Of a stretch of DNA of 64,000 bases, positions 33,376-47,154 are shown piece by piece. Location: the NCBI RefSeq assembly GCF_000327385.1, contig NW_008709687.1:883440-947439 (forward strand), in the 5' to 3' direction. Every line of letters begins with the position of its first letter. Positions within the stretch are counted from its first letter, which is position 1. A program made the position numbers and the translations under genes. The DNA is from Lottia gigantea. Lineage: Eukaryota > Mollusca > Gastropoda > Lottiidae. The notes beneath the pieces were generated by a model. It was not told where the DNA came from. It saw nothing but the letters and a program-made list of their open reading frames with translations, and made no database searches.

Positions 33376-36300
33376 TCATTTCAATATCAAAATACTCATC
33401 TTGCTACATAAACCGACCACCAATATATAATCACCAAAAACATCGTTAACAGTGCCTACCTCATAATCAGGATAATACTCAGATTGTCTAGCAGCAGTTA
33501 CTGCATCTAATACTGTTAAATATATCTTATCACTATGTTTATCTACAAACTCCGTTGCTTCAAAAATACGCCATACATCATCTAAAATAAATAACGTCAA
33601 AACGTCTGAATTTGCCCCATAACGAGTTTAGTAATAATTTAGCGATATAACGCCATATACTCTTTTTATATATAAAACTTTTGAAGATGTCATCACGTTA
33701 TATCAAGTAGGGATTGCTTTCATTAACTAAATTGCATGTTCCTATGCCGTATTTTGTTACAGAGATCCTTCACCAATAAGGCACGTACGCCTAGAATCTT
33801 AAAATCGTCCACTCACCGTTTACAGCAGCTAAGAAAACTGTAATACCACAACCTTCATAATCTGATATTAACTGAAAAATGAACAATTTAAATTCAAATA
33901 TTGAATTATTGATTATTACCGATAAGGGACCAATCGTGCAACGTTATGCTGGTTTATTGAACACTCGACAGGTACTTTAGATGCGCGTACAAATAAGACA
34001 TGTCTCAAGTGAAGCAACTTTTTCTAATAAAATTCTAGTATTTCTAAATTGTACAGTATAAGCGTATCATACTTACTAATTTGAGTATTTTGACACCAAC
34101 AGGATCCACAAAGTGCATGGCCGAGCAGTCGATAATGAGATGATGGAAGGGGCGAGGATCGTCAACGTCTGGTTTATCATTACCTAGAGAACTGACACTA
34201 CCCGTACTGATATAAGAGTCTACTGAAACGATACTTCCTCGCTCTAATTGTAACCTTATATGTTCCTTAGGAACTAAGTCTTGTTGGCTTATTGTACCGT
34301 TTTTCTGAAAAAAGTAAAGAAATCACTAGTAAATGAACGACTTTTATTGCATTCTTGTATTACGGAATTGTACGCTAGCGAATATAGCCAATCAGAGGCT
34401 TCGACAAGAGGTCTGTTAATAATAAGCCATAACGTTAACAGTCTTTCTGTCGGGATGTGATTGGCTATACATGTATTTGCTGGCATATAATTCAATCAAA
34501 ACACTGCATTCAGTGATACGAGAACAGTTGATATTGTAGTCAAAGTATAAGACGAAGTTGGGCGACTTGACCTTGACGCGTTGTTTACCTTACATTTATA
34601 ACAATAGCATCTCGATATCGGTTCGCTACGAAAAAATTTCTTAAAAATATTTCTCTGTTATAAAACAACAACATGGTCCAATCAACCATAATTACCTGTT
34701 CAGGATCGCCAATCGTAAATTGATTGTCTAGATTCAATTTTTTCAGAATTTTTCGGAATCGTTCTGGTTTGACGCCTGTAATTCTGTAGACGTTTTTGAC
34801 GAATAATTCAGCATTGGCATAATACAGTGGAGAGTTGAAACCAATAACACTGACTCCAGATATCTTCTCAGACTGAAAAACAGGAATATAAGAAATTATA
34901 TGAAAATTGACGTTCAAAAAACGTTTTTGGACAAAGCAAACTACTGATAAGGCCTGTGGCTACAGGGGGCAAGGAGGGAAGTGACCCTCCCCCTCCCCAC
35001 CCCCAAAAAAGGTATTGCCCCTACCCACTTCCCAGAAATAAAAATCATTACTGCAACTCAACACCAAACAATATTGGCCCATTGTGATATCCGAACAATG
35101 AAGTCTGACTTCGGGCCTGCTACTGATATTGACAATTGCCATTGGTCTAGTTTCCCAGCCCTTTTCAGATAAAACTCTCTCTCGAATGGTTTATATTGTG
35201 AAAAATGTTATTCTAGTATTTAAACCCACCTTTTCGTATGTAGATGATGTTTGTAAAACTTCAACATCTGATACTTTCTCTAGAACTTTAGCAGACGCCC
35301 TGAAATATACAGCGTATTATAATTACAAATTAGTCACATTTTAGTGCACAAGAGTCGTAAGAGCCCTATTATTGTGGGGTAATATGATATTTTAAGTCGT
35401 TCCGACCGAACACACTTTTAGTGGATGACGGAGAACCTTGTATTCCTCTTGGCATCATCCAATATACTTTCATCTGTCAGAGCGTTGTTCTCTTCTCTTT
35501 ACATGATACAATTTTGCTAGGTTACGTCGAACAAAAGGTGGTCATGGGTTTTAATCTCTATCGGCTGGTGAAAGAATGGTAAAGGCCAATCTCAAGAGGC
35601 CTTGCCACGCATCAGCTGGATATGAAGGGTCTGTGTGAACCTAAGTTGTTTTCTTTGTAAAATCAATGCCAAAAAGTTTGGTCAAAGGCTAGCTGGTAGA
35701 AAGGATCGTAAGTTGTTTTCCTTGTAAAAATGATTATTGTTCTTTTCCCTCATACTTATATACTTTGGAGCTTGAGTTTTCATCCTCTTTTGTCCGTTTT
35801 CGAGGGTCTACATAGCTCCCAATGAATAATGTATAGATTAAGTACATATACTTACATCTGAGTTCTGATGACCACAGTAAAGAAGGAGAAGACTATTCCA
35901 ATACCTAATCCATAGTCCACATGTAATACAACCACACATAAGAATGTTACGAGCCAGATCGCCTGAAATATAGTTAACGAATTATTTTTGAGAAATGCTC
36001 AAAGGAAAAATCTAGAAAAGTTTATAAAACGACCAATTCAGGGTATTTCATCTGGTCTGTCGCAGTCAAAATGAGCGAATGAATCATATTGAAAAACAAC
36101 TGTTAACTATTAACTGCGATTAACTTGATGGTCGTAAGTTCTGACTGTTCATTATGACGAACAAACCCAGAGCAACATGAGCCTTTGAGGTAAAAATACA
36201 GTTGCTCCAGATCACCCTACTAGCATCTCTGACCAACATTTAAGGTAGCTTACCACGTCGAATGGAGAAACGGCGAAGAGTTTTGGTAGATCCAACAACT

Positions 36301-39300
36301 GTAAGAATAAACTTCGTAACGCTACTATGATGATAGCTGATAGTACACACTGCAAAAAAAATATAGATGTTAATCCATAAAAAAATTGGATGGTATCATA
36401 TGAAATCCATCACAATTACACCCTCCCCTCTCCCTAACCGTCACAAAAAGTAAACAATGATGATACTGTCTCCTATATAAGATAATATTTTACTTACGTT
36501 GGGCAAAGCTTCAAACAATGGGGCTAAGAACAGAATAACGATCAGAACCAGACAAGCTGAGAAGATACTGGCAACCTGAAATAAGACCAAAAGGTTTGTT
36601 TGGAACACGTACACAAAGCCAAGAGTATTCCAGTAGCCATCAATGAGTTGTATGCGAGTTTTTATTCCAAATCACTGCAGCTACTAGTAAATTCAATAAT
36701 AAAAAAACTATTTGGTTCGAAAAACAAATGATGCCGGGGCACGTTGATCGCTCATTTTGGAAAAATACGAATTTAAACTGTTGACTCATGAGGTCTGTGA
36801 ATATAAAAGGTCTTCAGGGCGCTGTGAGCTATGCATACACTACTGGTTGGATCGATGGTCTCTAGTATGGGCAACCACAAAACTCAGGTCTTTGGTGTTC
36901 AATGTGGAACTCGGCGAAAGCATTGTTGTTCATTGCGTGAGCGCAAAGTTGCCTGTAACACTAGCTCATCAACGGTCAATTTACAGAAAATATCTTATAG
37001 TTAGCCACCTACCTGAGTGCGACCACCAGCAGAGTCTTGGACAGAACTTCTAGATACCGAGGCAGCAATAGGGTAGCAGGAGAAGAAGGATCCAAAGAAT
37101 GATCCTAAACCATAAGCCATAAATTCCTATAAGAAATATATCGATCAACACTTTAAGTAATGCGATGAGATGACCTTTAAGAGGTGGTTTCCGTTACTCA
37201 AAGATTCGTAAGATATGAATTAGCGTGGACTTGTGCATTCAGAACATGAGTGAAACGGAACTTAGAATACAGGTCATCCCTTTTTCATGACAATGAGACA
37301 GCCTCGGCTCTCTAGAGACTTGATCATGTTATTGCTAAAACCAAAAGATATTGGGAAACAAGTCGTAACCTATGCCAACCCATCCCACGTCTTGCAATCA
37401 TACACATCCCTATGTGTGCTGGTGGGATAGAGAGATGAGGGAGACGGGGGAGCGTGGGATCAAAACCACTGCGTACCTTATTTGAGTCGATATCATAATG
37501 ATGTTTTTTAGCCATGAGAGCAGCCAGCGATACAGACTGAGCGAATCCTACTATAGCTATAATCAGACAATCCACACCATAATCGTTAACATGATCAAAT
37601 TTTGGTACAGCGGGAACTGGTAAACTGAAATAGAATCCAGATGCAATGGAAAAATGAGCAAACAAAACTTCGGGAAGCTATTGATTGATGTGCTTCCTCG
37701 TGTGAAGCACCCAATTGCAATGGACTCGAGTTCTACGTGTAATTTGTTTGCTCTTGGTGGAACAATTGCGACTTGCAACTAACTGGATTTAGATTAAAAG
37801 CAAATCTGATGATGATTTTGTATCAGAAACATATGCCGCTTTCCATAAGACGAGCTTCAATGAAATAGAAGGAGAGATCAAGATCACTTACCCGCGTGGA
37901 ATATAACCAACAACACGTATATTATAGATTTCATGGAAATTACCAAAATGTGATGCAACAGTTCCTAGAATAACCTACAAAATAAGATGAAGCATTAAAA
38001 ATCACAGCATCGGGATGGTTATACAGTATTACAGGGTAGTGACATGTTTGATGTGGTTTGTAAACTCAGATCCCCCACCCCTTCAACTAGAGCTCCCCCC
38101 AAGCTTTGGTGGTATCTACGCCACAAATCTCTTACAAATCACGCTCTTGAATATGAATTTATCGTTCATCATCGTGTCCAACCAACTTCCAGATCACAGT
38201 GGTTGTTTTCAGTGGTTAGAATTCAACCGTTATTCAGAAAGAAAATACATTTTAAGCAACACTGGTTGATGATTTCCATTTAAAATAATACCCTCAGCTA
38301 CCTGGTATACCATGCTTGTCTATGTGTGACGTATTCCGATAATCTATTAATAGCTGACTATTAGCTGAGTCCATGTTTGACTTATTCCGTTAAAATATAT
38401 TTAGAGCTAACATAGTCTGGTATAGATCAATACTTACCACAACAAGTTCAATAGGAACAGGAATTTTCAGCTTAGCCTTAAAGCGTTGATTAATCTGAAC
38501 TTTCACCAGGTATAATATCACAATACAGATTAATGTTATCACTAGCTCCGGTATATTGGTGTGCACTATATTCTTAATGATGGCGATATACGTCTGAAAT
38601 AGAAAATAGGTCAGGTTGAAAATACACGTGCATCTTTGATATTCTTATTTTGCAGTTTCTTATGACGCCATTATACTTATCTCGTTAGGATAATAATGGT
38701 TGTGGGTTAGATTTTCCTGTCAGCAAGGATTCGACGACCTTCAGCAATTCGCTTGTCCTATCCTTATGTACATACGTAAGAGTATTCCGGGAAAGGACGC
38801 TTGAAGTATCATAAGTTCATCATTTGTTTATTTTTAATCTTAAAAAGTTGATTCCAACTCTTGTTAAACTTGTTAAAGTTTTAATGTTTTAGTTGAATTC
38901 CTTTGAATCTCATACTTACGTTAATGATTTGGAAGAGGCCTCCAAATCTTGGAATTTTGATTCCCAAGGCGTATTTAACCTGACTAGTAAATACATGGAC
39001 AGCCGCTCCCGTAGTAAAACCACTAACTAACGAATCGGACATGTATGTCGTAACAAAACCAACTCGACAGATACCCAAGGCAACCTGAAAAAAGAGAACT
39101 TTTGTTAGCATCTTGAAAAAGCTACAATCTTTTAATTGGGATATGAAGACCTAGGCTCAGGAAAGGGGAGTAACTTTTGAAACATTACACAGTACTGATG
39201 TACACAGATTCACTAGCAATAAAAGTCTACCATAGCACTCTCAATCATCAGAAGGTTATCGACTTGAAGCTTTAGGACGGGGTATCTAAATTTAACAAAC

Positions 39301-42300
39301 GAGAATGTTAGCGTAAATGAGTTTACCGACGCATACACCTTTAAGGCTTCACTGAACTCAAATAATATTAACAACAATTCAGGTCGGTCCAGTACATCAA
39401 GTACAACGGTAATAACAGTGGCTCATAATGTAAGAGAGCATATGTTAAAATATAGAATCCCGGAGAGATCCCCAACCGGCTTTAATCCACTGGGTACTAA
39501 AAGGAAAGTTTGTAATAACAAATCGTAAAGGGGCAGGTCAGTTACCGCTAGGCTGTTAATATAAAAAAAACTCTCGTAATATTTACACTGACTACTGATA
39601 TAGAGAAGGTTATCGGAGTCTTCAAAGCTCGGATGACAAATCTTAGAATGACGTTTAATCAAGATCGACACAATTTCAATGACTTTTTAACCTTGAGACT
39701 CGTTGCGTCTGAATTTCTTTATATTTCATTGAAGCATATAACATAATTGTATACAAAACATCATACCCACCCACAAACATAAATATGGATACACCCTTTG
39801 CGTTTTAAAGGGACAAATGCGCTATTTCTTTTACCAATCATACCTTAGTCTCAGAAACGGGATTTATTTTTTTAACTATTAGGTGTTTATTAGCCTTCAA
39901 ATCCATGTGTATCAAGAATTATCCGCGTATGAAAGTTAAAAGATGACTCGTATTTTCTTGTGACACTGTCATATATAGAAAAGACATCTATAGAAATAGT
40001 TAAAGAAATTCCCAGTTTAAGATATTTTTTAACAAATTGTGCGTTTTCCGTACATTTCTAGTACGATTTTCCAAAAACGTGCTGTGCAGATAATGCCACG
40101 AGGCGATAGTTAGTGCGGTGAATCACCATCCCTCCAGGAATAAGGCTGATTAGGGTACCCCCTGTGAGCCCCCTCCACCCCCTTGTTATTTATGTGACCC
40201 CTACCCCTCCCCTTCTTCATCTAATGATTTATAGAAACGCCACTTAATGGAAGGTGACACAACGAAGGTTGAGAAACTGTCCAACAGTGTGTTGACCCTA
40301 AACCCGCAACTGATGGTAGACGATGATAACATACTATGACAGAGCCGTGGTTTAGCTGGACCAATTAAGTTTATAGTTTTACGTCAGAGGACGTAGTAAT
40401 TTGAAGCTTGACTCGTGCCATGGATCGGATTTTCAGTGTCATTGGTCGAATGGCTTCTTTTAATCTGAATTTAAGTTCTTTGTCCCCTGATATCATTCCC
40501 TACATAGCTATGTAGATACGTCATTCAGTGAAATTATAAAATTATGGGTTGTAATGAAGTTTTCTAAACTTTAATGCAGTGACGTCATCAAACAGTTAGT
40601 TTTAGTGAAGTTGCAGAAACCACAGACGTCTGATTGGAATGGTGAAAATTGATGCTATTAGTGCCCCCGATACACATAAAAAATGAGAAAACCCCTTTAG
40701 AACCTCTTTAAGAAATCCTCATACCTGAATCAAGCCAGCGACGAAGCCAACACTAGAAGCAATAGCTATCCGGAACTGAGCTTCTTCAAGACTGTATCCT
40801 TCATCATCTGACGCTGCTGATATACCACCCGTACCATTGACTAGACTGGAGTTAAAGGCTAGATCTAGACCACCAGCATCCGCTCCTCCACCACCAGCCT
40901 TCCAAGCTGTGGTCATCTTCGATACCACTCCTCCTGTCATCAAACTCACCACGGCCACCGTTCCTGAATAATACAAGTTCAGAATGAAAGGGACATGTTC
41001 GTCACCCGTTTGACCAATCGTATCTTAGTCTCAGAAACGGGATTTTATTTAGCTGAGCTAACGGCGGCCATATCTCAACATCGAAATTTGAGCCTTCAGA
41101 TCCATGTGCGTCCATAATTATCTGCGCTTGAAAGTTAAAAAGACGACTCGTCTTTTCTTGAGACTCATATATAGAAAAGGAAAAATTTTTGTTCTGAGGT
41201 GGTAGAGGGGTTAGTGTCTGGGTTTTGCGAGCGAGGCAAAACATAGCGTCAGTATTCCTTGCATAACAAATGTATTAAATACGAAACTAGCTGATTAAAA
41301 TTGTATTTTAAACATTAACCATTTCAATCATTAGAGCAAGATTAACTGCCTTAATTACCCTGGATAGAAGTCACGGAGCATGTCTCCTGGACAGAGTGCA
41401 CTAAACTATGCCAAAAGAAACAAATACACACATTAAAATCATATGTGAATATGAACATATTGATATTAATTCTGAACATGTTTTTTTCATAAACAACATT
41501 ATCGATTGAATAAAAACAACGGATTCGTTATTTTTGGTACTTGATAATAATTTTTCATGTTATTTCCCATGCACAGTCACCATACGAGACAACTTAAAGT
41601 TTTTACGTGGAAACGTAATTCACAGCCGTTTTGAACACTTCCTCAGTCGAATTTTTAAAAAGGGTGTAGTATTTCAACAAAGCCTTAAATCACATCTAAA
41701 GCCATTTCTAAACCTTTAAATATAATTTGAAGGCTAAGTTAAAATATTATAGCCTTTTTAAAAATTCGACTGTTTAAGTCGAGAAAGTGATTCTATTTTA
41801 TAAATATGACACAGGCACCTGTTCTGATTTCATGACTTAAACTTCATATTTTATAAATATATTCATATGAAAAGTTCATTTGCTCTCATAGCAATGTTCT
41901 GCCAATATGTTGCTTTGGATATTGGGTTTCGGATCGTTATTACTTTATGAATGACATTATAACATATGTATAAGTAAGGTTTCGGGCACAAGCCGCATCT
42001 TGAACTAATTCGTCACCCATTTTATTTCTTTCCTACCTAACAATTGTTATCGAATGCCTGTGGTTAATCAATGGGAAGCACTTGAGCAATGTATATCATT
42101 GTGCTACGATATACACAATTCTTTTATTGATCCAACGATAGCAAAGAACGTCCAGGAACGACTCATATCTTGGAAAGAACAGTCCACTTTATTTCTAGGT
42201 GGTTCAAGTAACAATGAACGTAATATAAGGCTGAGATTTATAGCTCCAATTACTATTTATTCTACCTCCAGACTAATTGGACTGATCTTGTCTTGTCATG

Positions 42301-43616
42301 AATATGAGCTCATGTCAAGGATGTTAGATACGAATCACTGTATCACGTGATATAGAAACCCAGTCATGTGACTTACCTAGTGATATTTGTTTTGAAGTAC
42401 CAAACAGGAAGTAGATTAAAGGCGGGAAAAATGACATGTATAAACCTACAACTGGTGGAAGGTCAGCCAACATGGCGTACGCCATTCCTGAAAAGAAAGA
42501 AAAGAAAAACACGTTTTCATGAAATTAAGAACTCTAAGGTTTCAAACACTCGGAAGAAACCACCACCACCACCACCTTAAAGGAATGTTTCTCAAAACGA
42601 TAGGACACTTCCAAGCCATGAAGTTAAGATGGCCGGAATCAGATTCAAAGAGACACAAGTACGGTTTTGGTTGCTGCATACGTGGTTTTGTTTTCAACTC
42701 AGATGCATGTTTATGAATCTTCAGGTGGGAGTGGGAGTCTATGTTAAAAAAAATAGTAACGCGGGGGGGAGTTCTGAAGGAGTCATGCCTTGCTTTTGAT
42801 TTCCCACACTGTATAGAAATATGAAATATGTCTTTCAGAAAATGTAATTGAAATGAGAAGGAGAGGCCAGTCTCAGTTTTGAAGGAGTCATATCTTGGTT
42901 TGGGTATTCCACATTGCATAGAATAAGAGTTACGGGCCTTGTGTTCAAGCTAAATGTCGTGCAAATGACATAAACATAACTAATATTTTTTGAAGAACAA
43001 GATGCTTTAGGATGATTTTTTCAGTTATGAACAATAAAAGTTGTATAACGTGTAGATCGTGATGATGTTTATACCGACAAAGTGTCAAAATGTTAATATA
43101 TGACTTAAATAAATGCTGATTTTGTAATACATGAATCTAGGAACGTCCTTTTGTACCCTCTAAACGTGTTGGGTTAGTAATGCTCCAACTCGTATTAAAA
43201 TCTTTGTGACAGAGGCTACATTGCGTTTGATCTTCCCATGGTATACTTGACACAAAGTCGTGTGGTTACCTTTTGTAATAATGAAACGGAGAAGCCTATC
43301 TGGAATTTAGAATCAACTCACCTTGTGGCAGCTGCATGATGCCGACTGTCAGACCAGCAATGATATCATTGGGTAAATCAGTTCGCCATTTATACCTCTT
43401 CATGATCTTTACCACTGGAAACATACTGAAGCAACATTTCTTACGTTTCGCCGGAGTACAGGTCGTAGCATTCCGGACGGATTGTTTCATCCTCTCCGAC
43501 AACGGCGGTTTTTCTTCATTTTTCAGAAACCTATCTCTAAATGTACATGTTTTATACATTGGTCGTTTGATTTCCACATATTTATTCGGAACTGATCCAT
43601 TTTCGTTGACATCCAT
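33376..43616 (-). CDS. SLC26-family anion transporter (prestin/A6-like)
   Basis: Sixteen exons, 5' to 3': 43322-43616, 42377-42487, 40725-40963, 38920-39084, 38438-38593, 37892-37974, 37477-37624, 37013-37126, 36498-36575, 36254-36349, 35856-35962, 35230-35299, 34696-34872, 34077-34304, 33817-33871, 33376-33581. They sum to 2328 bases, 775 residues, with GT-AG junctions and continuous phase. SLC26 proteins are plasma-membrane exchangers or channels for chloride, bicarbonate, sulfate or oxalate. Seen: a cytosolic N-terminus leading into [20 protein letters not shown]; the family signature [17 protein letters not shown] (about residues 123-139); Asn-linked sites in the exon 3 loop (NSSLVNGT); a helix-10 motif [16 protein letters not shown], which keeps the Ser-Arg pair of the prestin anion site; and a C-terminal STAS domain (about 530-750; [15 protein letters not shown]). 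Length is normal for the family. The 3' end is less sure: a strong donor (GAG|GTAGGC) lies inside the last exon at 33460, so another C-terminus may exist. Paralogue group and substrate cannot be told by eye. Confidence 0.95.
34325..34575. mobile_element. MITE family A, diverged copy in SLC26 intron 13
   Basis: TATTGTAGTCAAAGTATAAG and ACGAAGTTGGGCGACTTGAC match the right arm of family A in degraded form. The GCGAATATAGCCAATCAGA centre is close to that of the full copies. The left arm is poorly preserved. Confidence 0.6.
35527..35720 (+). mobile_element. tRNA-like SINE copy in SLC26 intron 11
   Basis: GGTCATGGGTTTTAATCTCT (box-B-like) is followed by ATCAATGCCAAAAAGTTTGG and AGCTGGTAGAAAGGATC, as in the copies at 2.0 and 22.4 kb. 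A direct repeat (GTAAGTTGTTTTCCTTGTAA-type) occurs at both sides of its 3' part. Confidence 0.6.
38690..38820 (+). mobile_element. Possible diverged SINE fragment in SLC26 intron 4
   Basis: GGTTGTGGGTTAGATTTTCC and AGAGTATTCCGGGAAAGGA loosely match the SINE family. The diagnostic GCTGGTAGAAAGGATC block is missing. Confidence 0.35.
39800..40100. mobile_element. MITE family C copy in SLC26 intron 3
   Basis: Begins TAAAGGGACAAATGCGCTAT. It shares ACCTTAGTCTCAGAAACGGG, ATCCATGTGTATCAAGAATT and GAAAGTTAAAAGATGACTCG with the copy at about 41.0 kb and, in inverse orientation, with the copy at 58.1-58.4 kb. Confidence 0.65.
40520..40711. mobile_element. TTAA-bounded MITE family B, right-half copy in SLC26 intron 3
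   Basis: GCAGAAACCACAGACGTCTG, TTGGAATGGTGAAAATTGAT and the terminal AGAACCTCTTTAA match the right half of the full copy at 44473-44786. It contains TGACGTCAT. Confidence 0.65.
40985..41190. mobile_element. MITE family C copy in SLC26 intron 2
   Basis: GAAAGGGACATGTTCGTCAC at the end, then ATCTTAGTCTCAGAAACGGG and ATCCATGTGCGTCCATAATT, matching the copy at 39.8 kb. It starts about 20 bp upstream of the acceptor of exon 3, so it may have replaced part of the original polypyrimidine/branch region. Confidence 0.65.
41191..42376. other. SLC26 intron 2 remainder
   Basis: Contains a small imperfect inverted repeat (TCAGTCGAATTTTTAAAAAG near 41644 and CTTTTTAAAAATTCGACTGT near 41752). No exon seen. 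Confidence 0.4.
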
Positions 43617-44472
43617 TCCGAATCACACAAAACCTTGGATTCCGACGATGATTTTTATCAAGGTTCACTTCACTGCAAGTTCTTAAGATTCACAGAACAA
43701 TCTTCACAAATCAGACGCTCGATTGACTATCAAAGATGCATGTCACAGAGTTTCCTGTTGATTGAGATGCGCCCAGTTCCAAGTCCAGAAACCGAATGAA
43801 GATTCGAGTCGCAGCCTCACGTCATACAGGTACGGTAGTCTTTGATCTATGCAGCCAAGTGACAGGTGAGAAATCTTTTTGGATGAATGACAGTTCTAAA
43901 AGAGAACAAAATATATACAGTTGAATTTGATGTAGTGACAAATATTAGGCAATAAATCCTTTAACCCCATCCCCCATTTAAACGTCATTGGAAATAAAAT
44001 CAAGACGGTACAGGATAAAGTATTAACTTTTTTCGCTAATGAACGTCATCTTACGACACTTGTTTTTCAAGTTTACACCAATTCGCTGTTTGTGATTTAA
44101 AAAAAATTAGGGTGAAGTCATAAGATTAATGAAAAAAATAATCAAAATTATTTTGAAAAAAATTAAATAACCCACACCGTCGTGAATTTTTTGTAAAAGA
44201 ATATTGTGAAGCAAAAAAGTGAAAGTAGAGTTTAGGCTCCGCCCATTTGGGTATGATTGACAGATGGTTAATGGGGAATCTTTAGATGCTCGTGCGATGA
44301 ACCTAACACCTTTATTTGAGATTGAGTCCAAGATACAAAGATTTTTTGCTATCAATTTAACTTAATATGTCATGGCTCAGATATGATGCAAAGTTTTCAA
44401 ACAACGCCCATTTTCTTCACCTTTTCTTGTTTGCTACAAAAAAGGTTCATATCCATTCTAAATGAAAACAGC
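43617..44472. other. SLC26 upstream region
   Basis: No TATA box or non-coding 5' exon could be identified with confidence. The open frame on the minus strand at 44107-44355 has no recognised domain. Confidence 0.4.
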
Positions 44473-44786
44473 TTAAAGGGATTGTAAAGCAGTTTTCTTG
44501 ATTTTGTATGTGTACCGGGGACACTGATAGTATCAATTTGCAACTTGCCAATCTTCAGCCGGACGTCTGTGATTCCTGTGATTCCTGCAATTCCACTAAA
44601 AATGAGTGTTTAATCGCGATGAGCCTTGTATGATTCAAATTTATTATGACGTCATTAAGCACTGACATTAAGTTTTAGTGGAATTGCAGGAACCACAGAC
44701 CTCTGACTGGAAATTGGAATAGTGCAAATTGATACTACCAATGTCTCATAAACAAAATGTAGAAAACCTCTTTACAATCGCTTTAA
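44473..44786. mobile_element. TTAA-bounded MITE family B, full copy (piggyBac-like)
   Basis: 314 bp, starting TTAAAGGGATTGTAAAGCAG and ending TACAATCGCTTTAA, with about 130 bp of imperfect inverted repeat including TAGTATCAATTTGCA and CCTGCAATTCCACTAAAA in both arms. TTAA at both ends matches the piggyBac target site. No coding capacity. TGACGTCAT lies near the centre. Further copies or fragments are at 20.1, 40.5, 59.3 and 60.3 kb. Confidence 0.8.
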
Positions 44787-46617
44787 GCACACAACAATAA
44801 AGCTCGAAAACAACATTTGCATGCATTTGTCAGAGAGGTCCTTATGTCCTCTATTTGAATGCAATTGTTATATTCAAAGGTGCAGGTACACCTATAAAGA
44901 TTATTGACCCGGTTCAGATACGTGTACACCCACTGTGCATTATAGTTGGTAGTGGTAGAATTAGAAACTTGCATGAATATCTGCTGAGGACATAAGAAAT
45001 AAAAGACAACAGGTAAGGTTAGTACAAAGGGGTTGAGTGGTGCTCGTGCCCAGAGTCGACTTTGGGACGGGAGGCATCCCAGAGCAACTTGATTGTAATT
45101 GATGGTATTTGAGAGAAATGGGCGGTTCTATCGCTTGAGTTAGTCGATCTGAGCTATGGAAACACCAGAGTTTCTACCAGTCGTAACCAGTTCTTATAGT
45201 TTTGCGAAATGGGCGTTTGTTCAAGTTGACTTCGACGGATCCAATGAGATTTCTACCAGTCGAACTTCGATCTTTTTGGCAATGGCTTCCAGGTATCTTT
45301 CAGAGTGTTCACATGGCTAGTATGCCATTTAGTATAGAAGATAGAGATTTCAAAGCTAATTATATCAGCTGGTTAAGTGAATAATTAAGCGGCTATATCT
45401 CTTTAAATTTATTTAATTACCGCGACTAGACAGTTTAACGTCGAGGTACGATATTGATAAAATCAAGGACAATAACTCTGTTTTCAATCACGGGTTAAAA
45501 GGGTATTATATCATTACAGGGTTTTATTCCTCATTAATAACTGATCTTTCAATTATCGTGACGAACTGACCCTGGGGCTTCGAGTAGACCTAACGTAACT
45601 TACACGAAACATCCCTCTAGGCTATGCTCTTAATTCAATTAAGAGGCGAAATGACCCTAATGAAGACAATCGATGAACTGTTAGATAGGGCTGTTGATAT
45701 GACAGAAAGCTGTGAAAATCTGTGTGTAGATGATAAATAGGGAGGGAAACAAGTAGTTTGATTAATTGGCTGCTTCTTGTTTGATTTAAGGCATAGAATT
45801 AGCTGAAATTACCTAGGGATTTTTGGTAAACACTTAAGATCAAATGGATAATGTTCATACCACTATCTGCTTTTGGCTCTTTTTTTTAAATAAACCTTGA
45901 TTTTCTTTATTTTGAAAAAATGAAATGAAATGATCTTCTTAATTGAAATAGACTTACAAACAATCTTATTAAAATTAGATTATAATTACGTTTCTTTGTT
46001 ATGATACATGCATCTCTATTGTAATCTAACCAGTTTTCTACCACAGTCCCATTCTTAAGACGTTATTCATAACCAATCAAAGCGTGATAAAATTGACGAA
46101 CCGGGGATAGCTCTACTTTCGATTTGACTTAAAACCCACTTGATCTAGGACGAAACTTGCATAACAAGGTCTAAGATAATCATTGATACTCAGCCCTAAA
46201 AGAGATACGACACATCGAATTATAACCTTGTACTAAAACTCACAAAGTTATTGAACTCTAATTTGAAGAGAAAAATTTTGCACATAAATACGGAAACGTT
46301 TTTCGCCTGTTTGCACTCTAATGCCCTTCATGGCATCATACCACAAACAAGTTGTCAAAGCCTTGACAGTTAGTTGCCGTGACCGATCCTGGATACCTTT
46401 GCAATGTTAAATCCCATTGATTCATTTGTAAAACAGACGTCTATAGACGTTTTTGATGTTTTGCCTTTTCATGATTCACGACAGTTATTGATAAATTATA
46501 TTTAGTGAGGGCCAATCGTTTAACCCTTTTAGAGCAAAGAATAAAAAAAACCTGCTATATAAAGTAAAGTGAAATACTCGCTCAAAATATCACTTTCTCT
46601 CATTCAGCCACCTGTCC
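44787..46617. other. Intergenic, one weak duplication
   Basis: A loose duplication near 45115-45270 (GAAATGGGCG...GTTTCTACCAGTCG twice). No gene recognised. Confidence 0.4.
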
Positions 46618-46923
46618 TCATCTTCACATTGTCAAGCTATTACAAACTGCGTCTAATACCTTGACTGCAATATCCACTTTTTTGTATCACGGAAGTTTGT
46701 AACTACAGCAATTTGATTGGGTTGTACCGTAATAAATATAGCCAATAAGAACACTCGACAGAAACACTATAAACAATTTAGCTTCAAATGTAATCGGGGG
46801 CTATAATTGGATGTACAATCCAATTAAATCGCGTCATTTACAAACCTCCGCGATTTAAAAAAAAGTGGCTATTGCATCAAGGTATAAGACGCAGTCCGTA
46901 ATAGCTTGATAATGTGAAGATGA
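46618..46923. mobile_element. MITE family A, full copy
   Basis: Left end TCATCTTCACATTGTCAAGC, right end GCTTGATAATGTGAAGATGA, with inner complementarity through AATACCTTGACTGCAATA. 306 bp, close in length and centre to the copy at 20345-20652 (AATATAGCCAAT in both). Confidence 0.85.
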
Positions 46924-47154
46924 TCTTTCCTTTTCCATTCATTTCGTCCCCTTGACCTCGATCAATAAGAAATCTTTTCAGTAAGCAAGAAAATTCAAAA
47001 TCACGATCGAGCTTTACGTGATCAGTTCACTAAATGACTTTGATACATTATGCATGTATTATAGATTATTTATATTTAAATATCAAGGTATACACTCATC
47101 TGTACATTTGGGAGAATCAAACCCGCTCTACCCCAAAATCCATTTCATTTACAT

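Noticed and set aside
34960-35344. Short frames on both strands around a C-rich tract
   Set aside because: Overlap SLC26 exon 12 and an intronic C-rich segment; no independent support.
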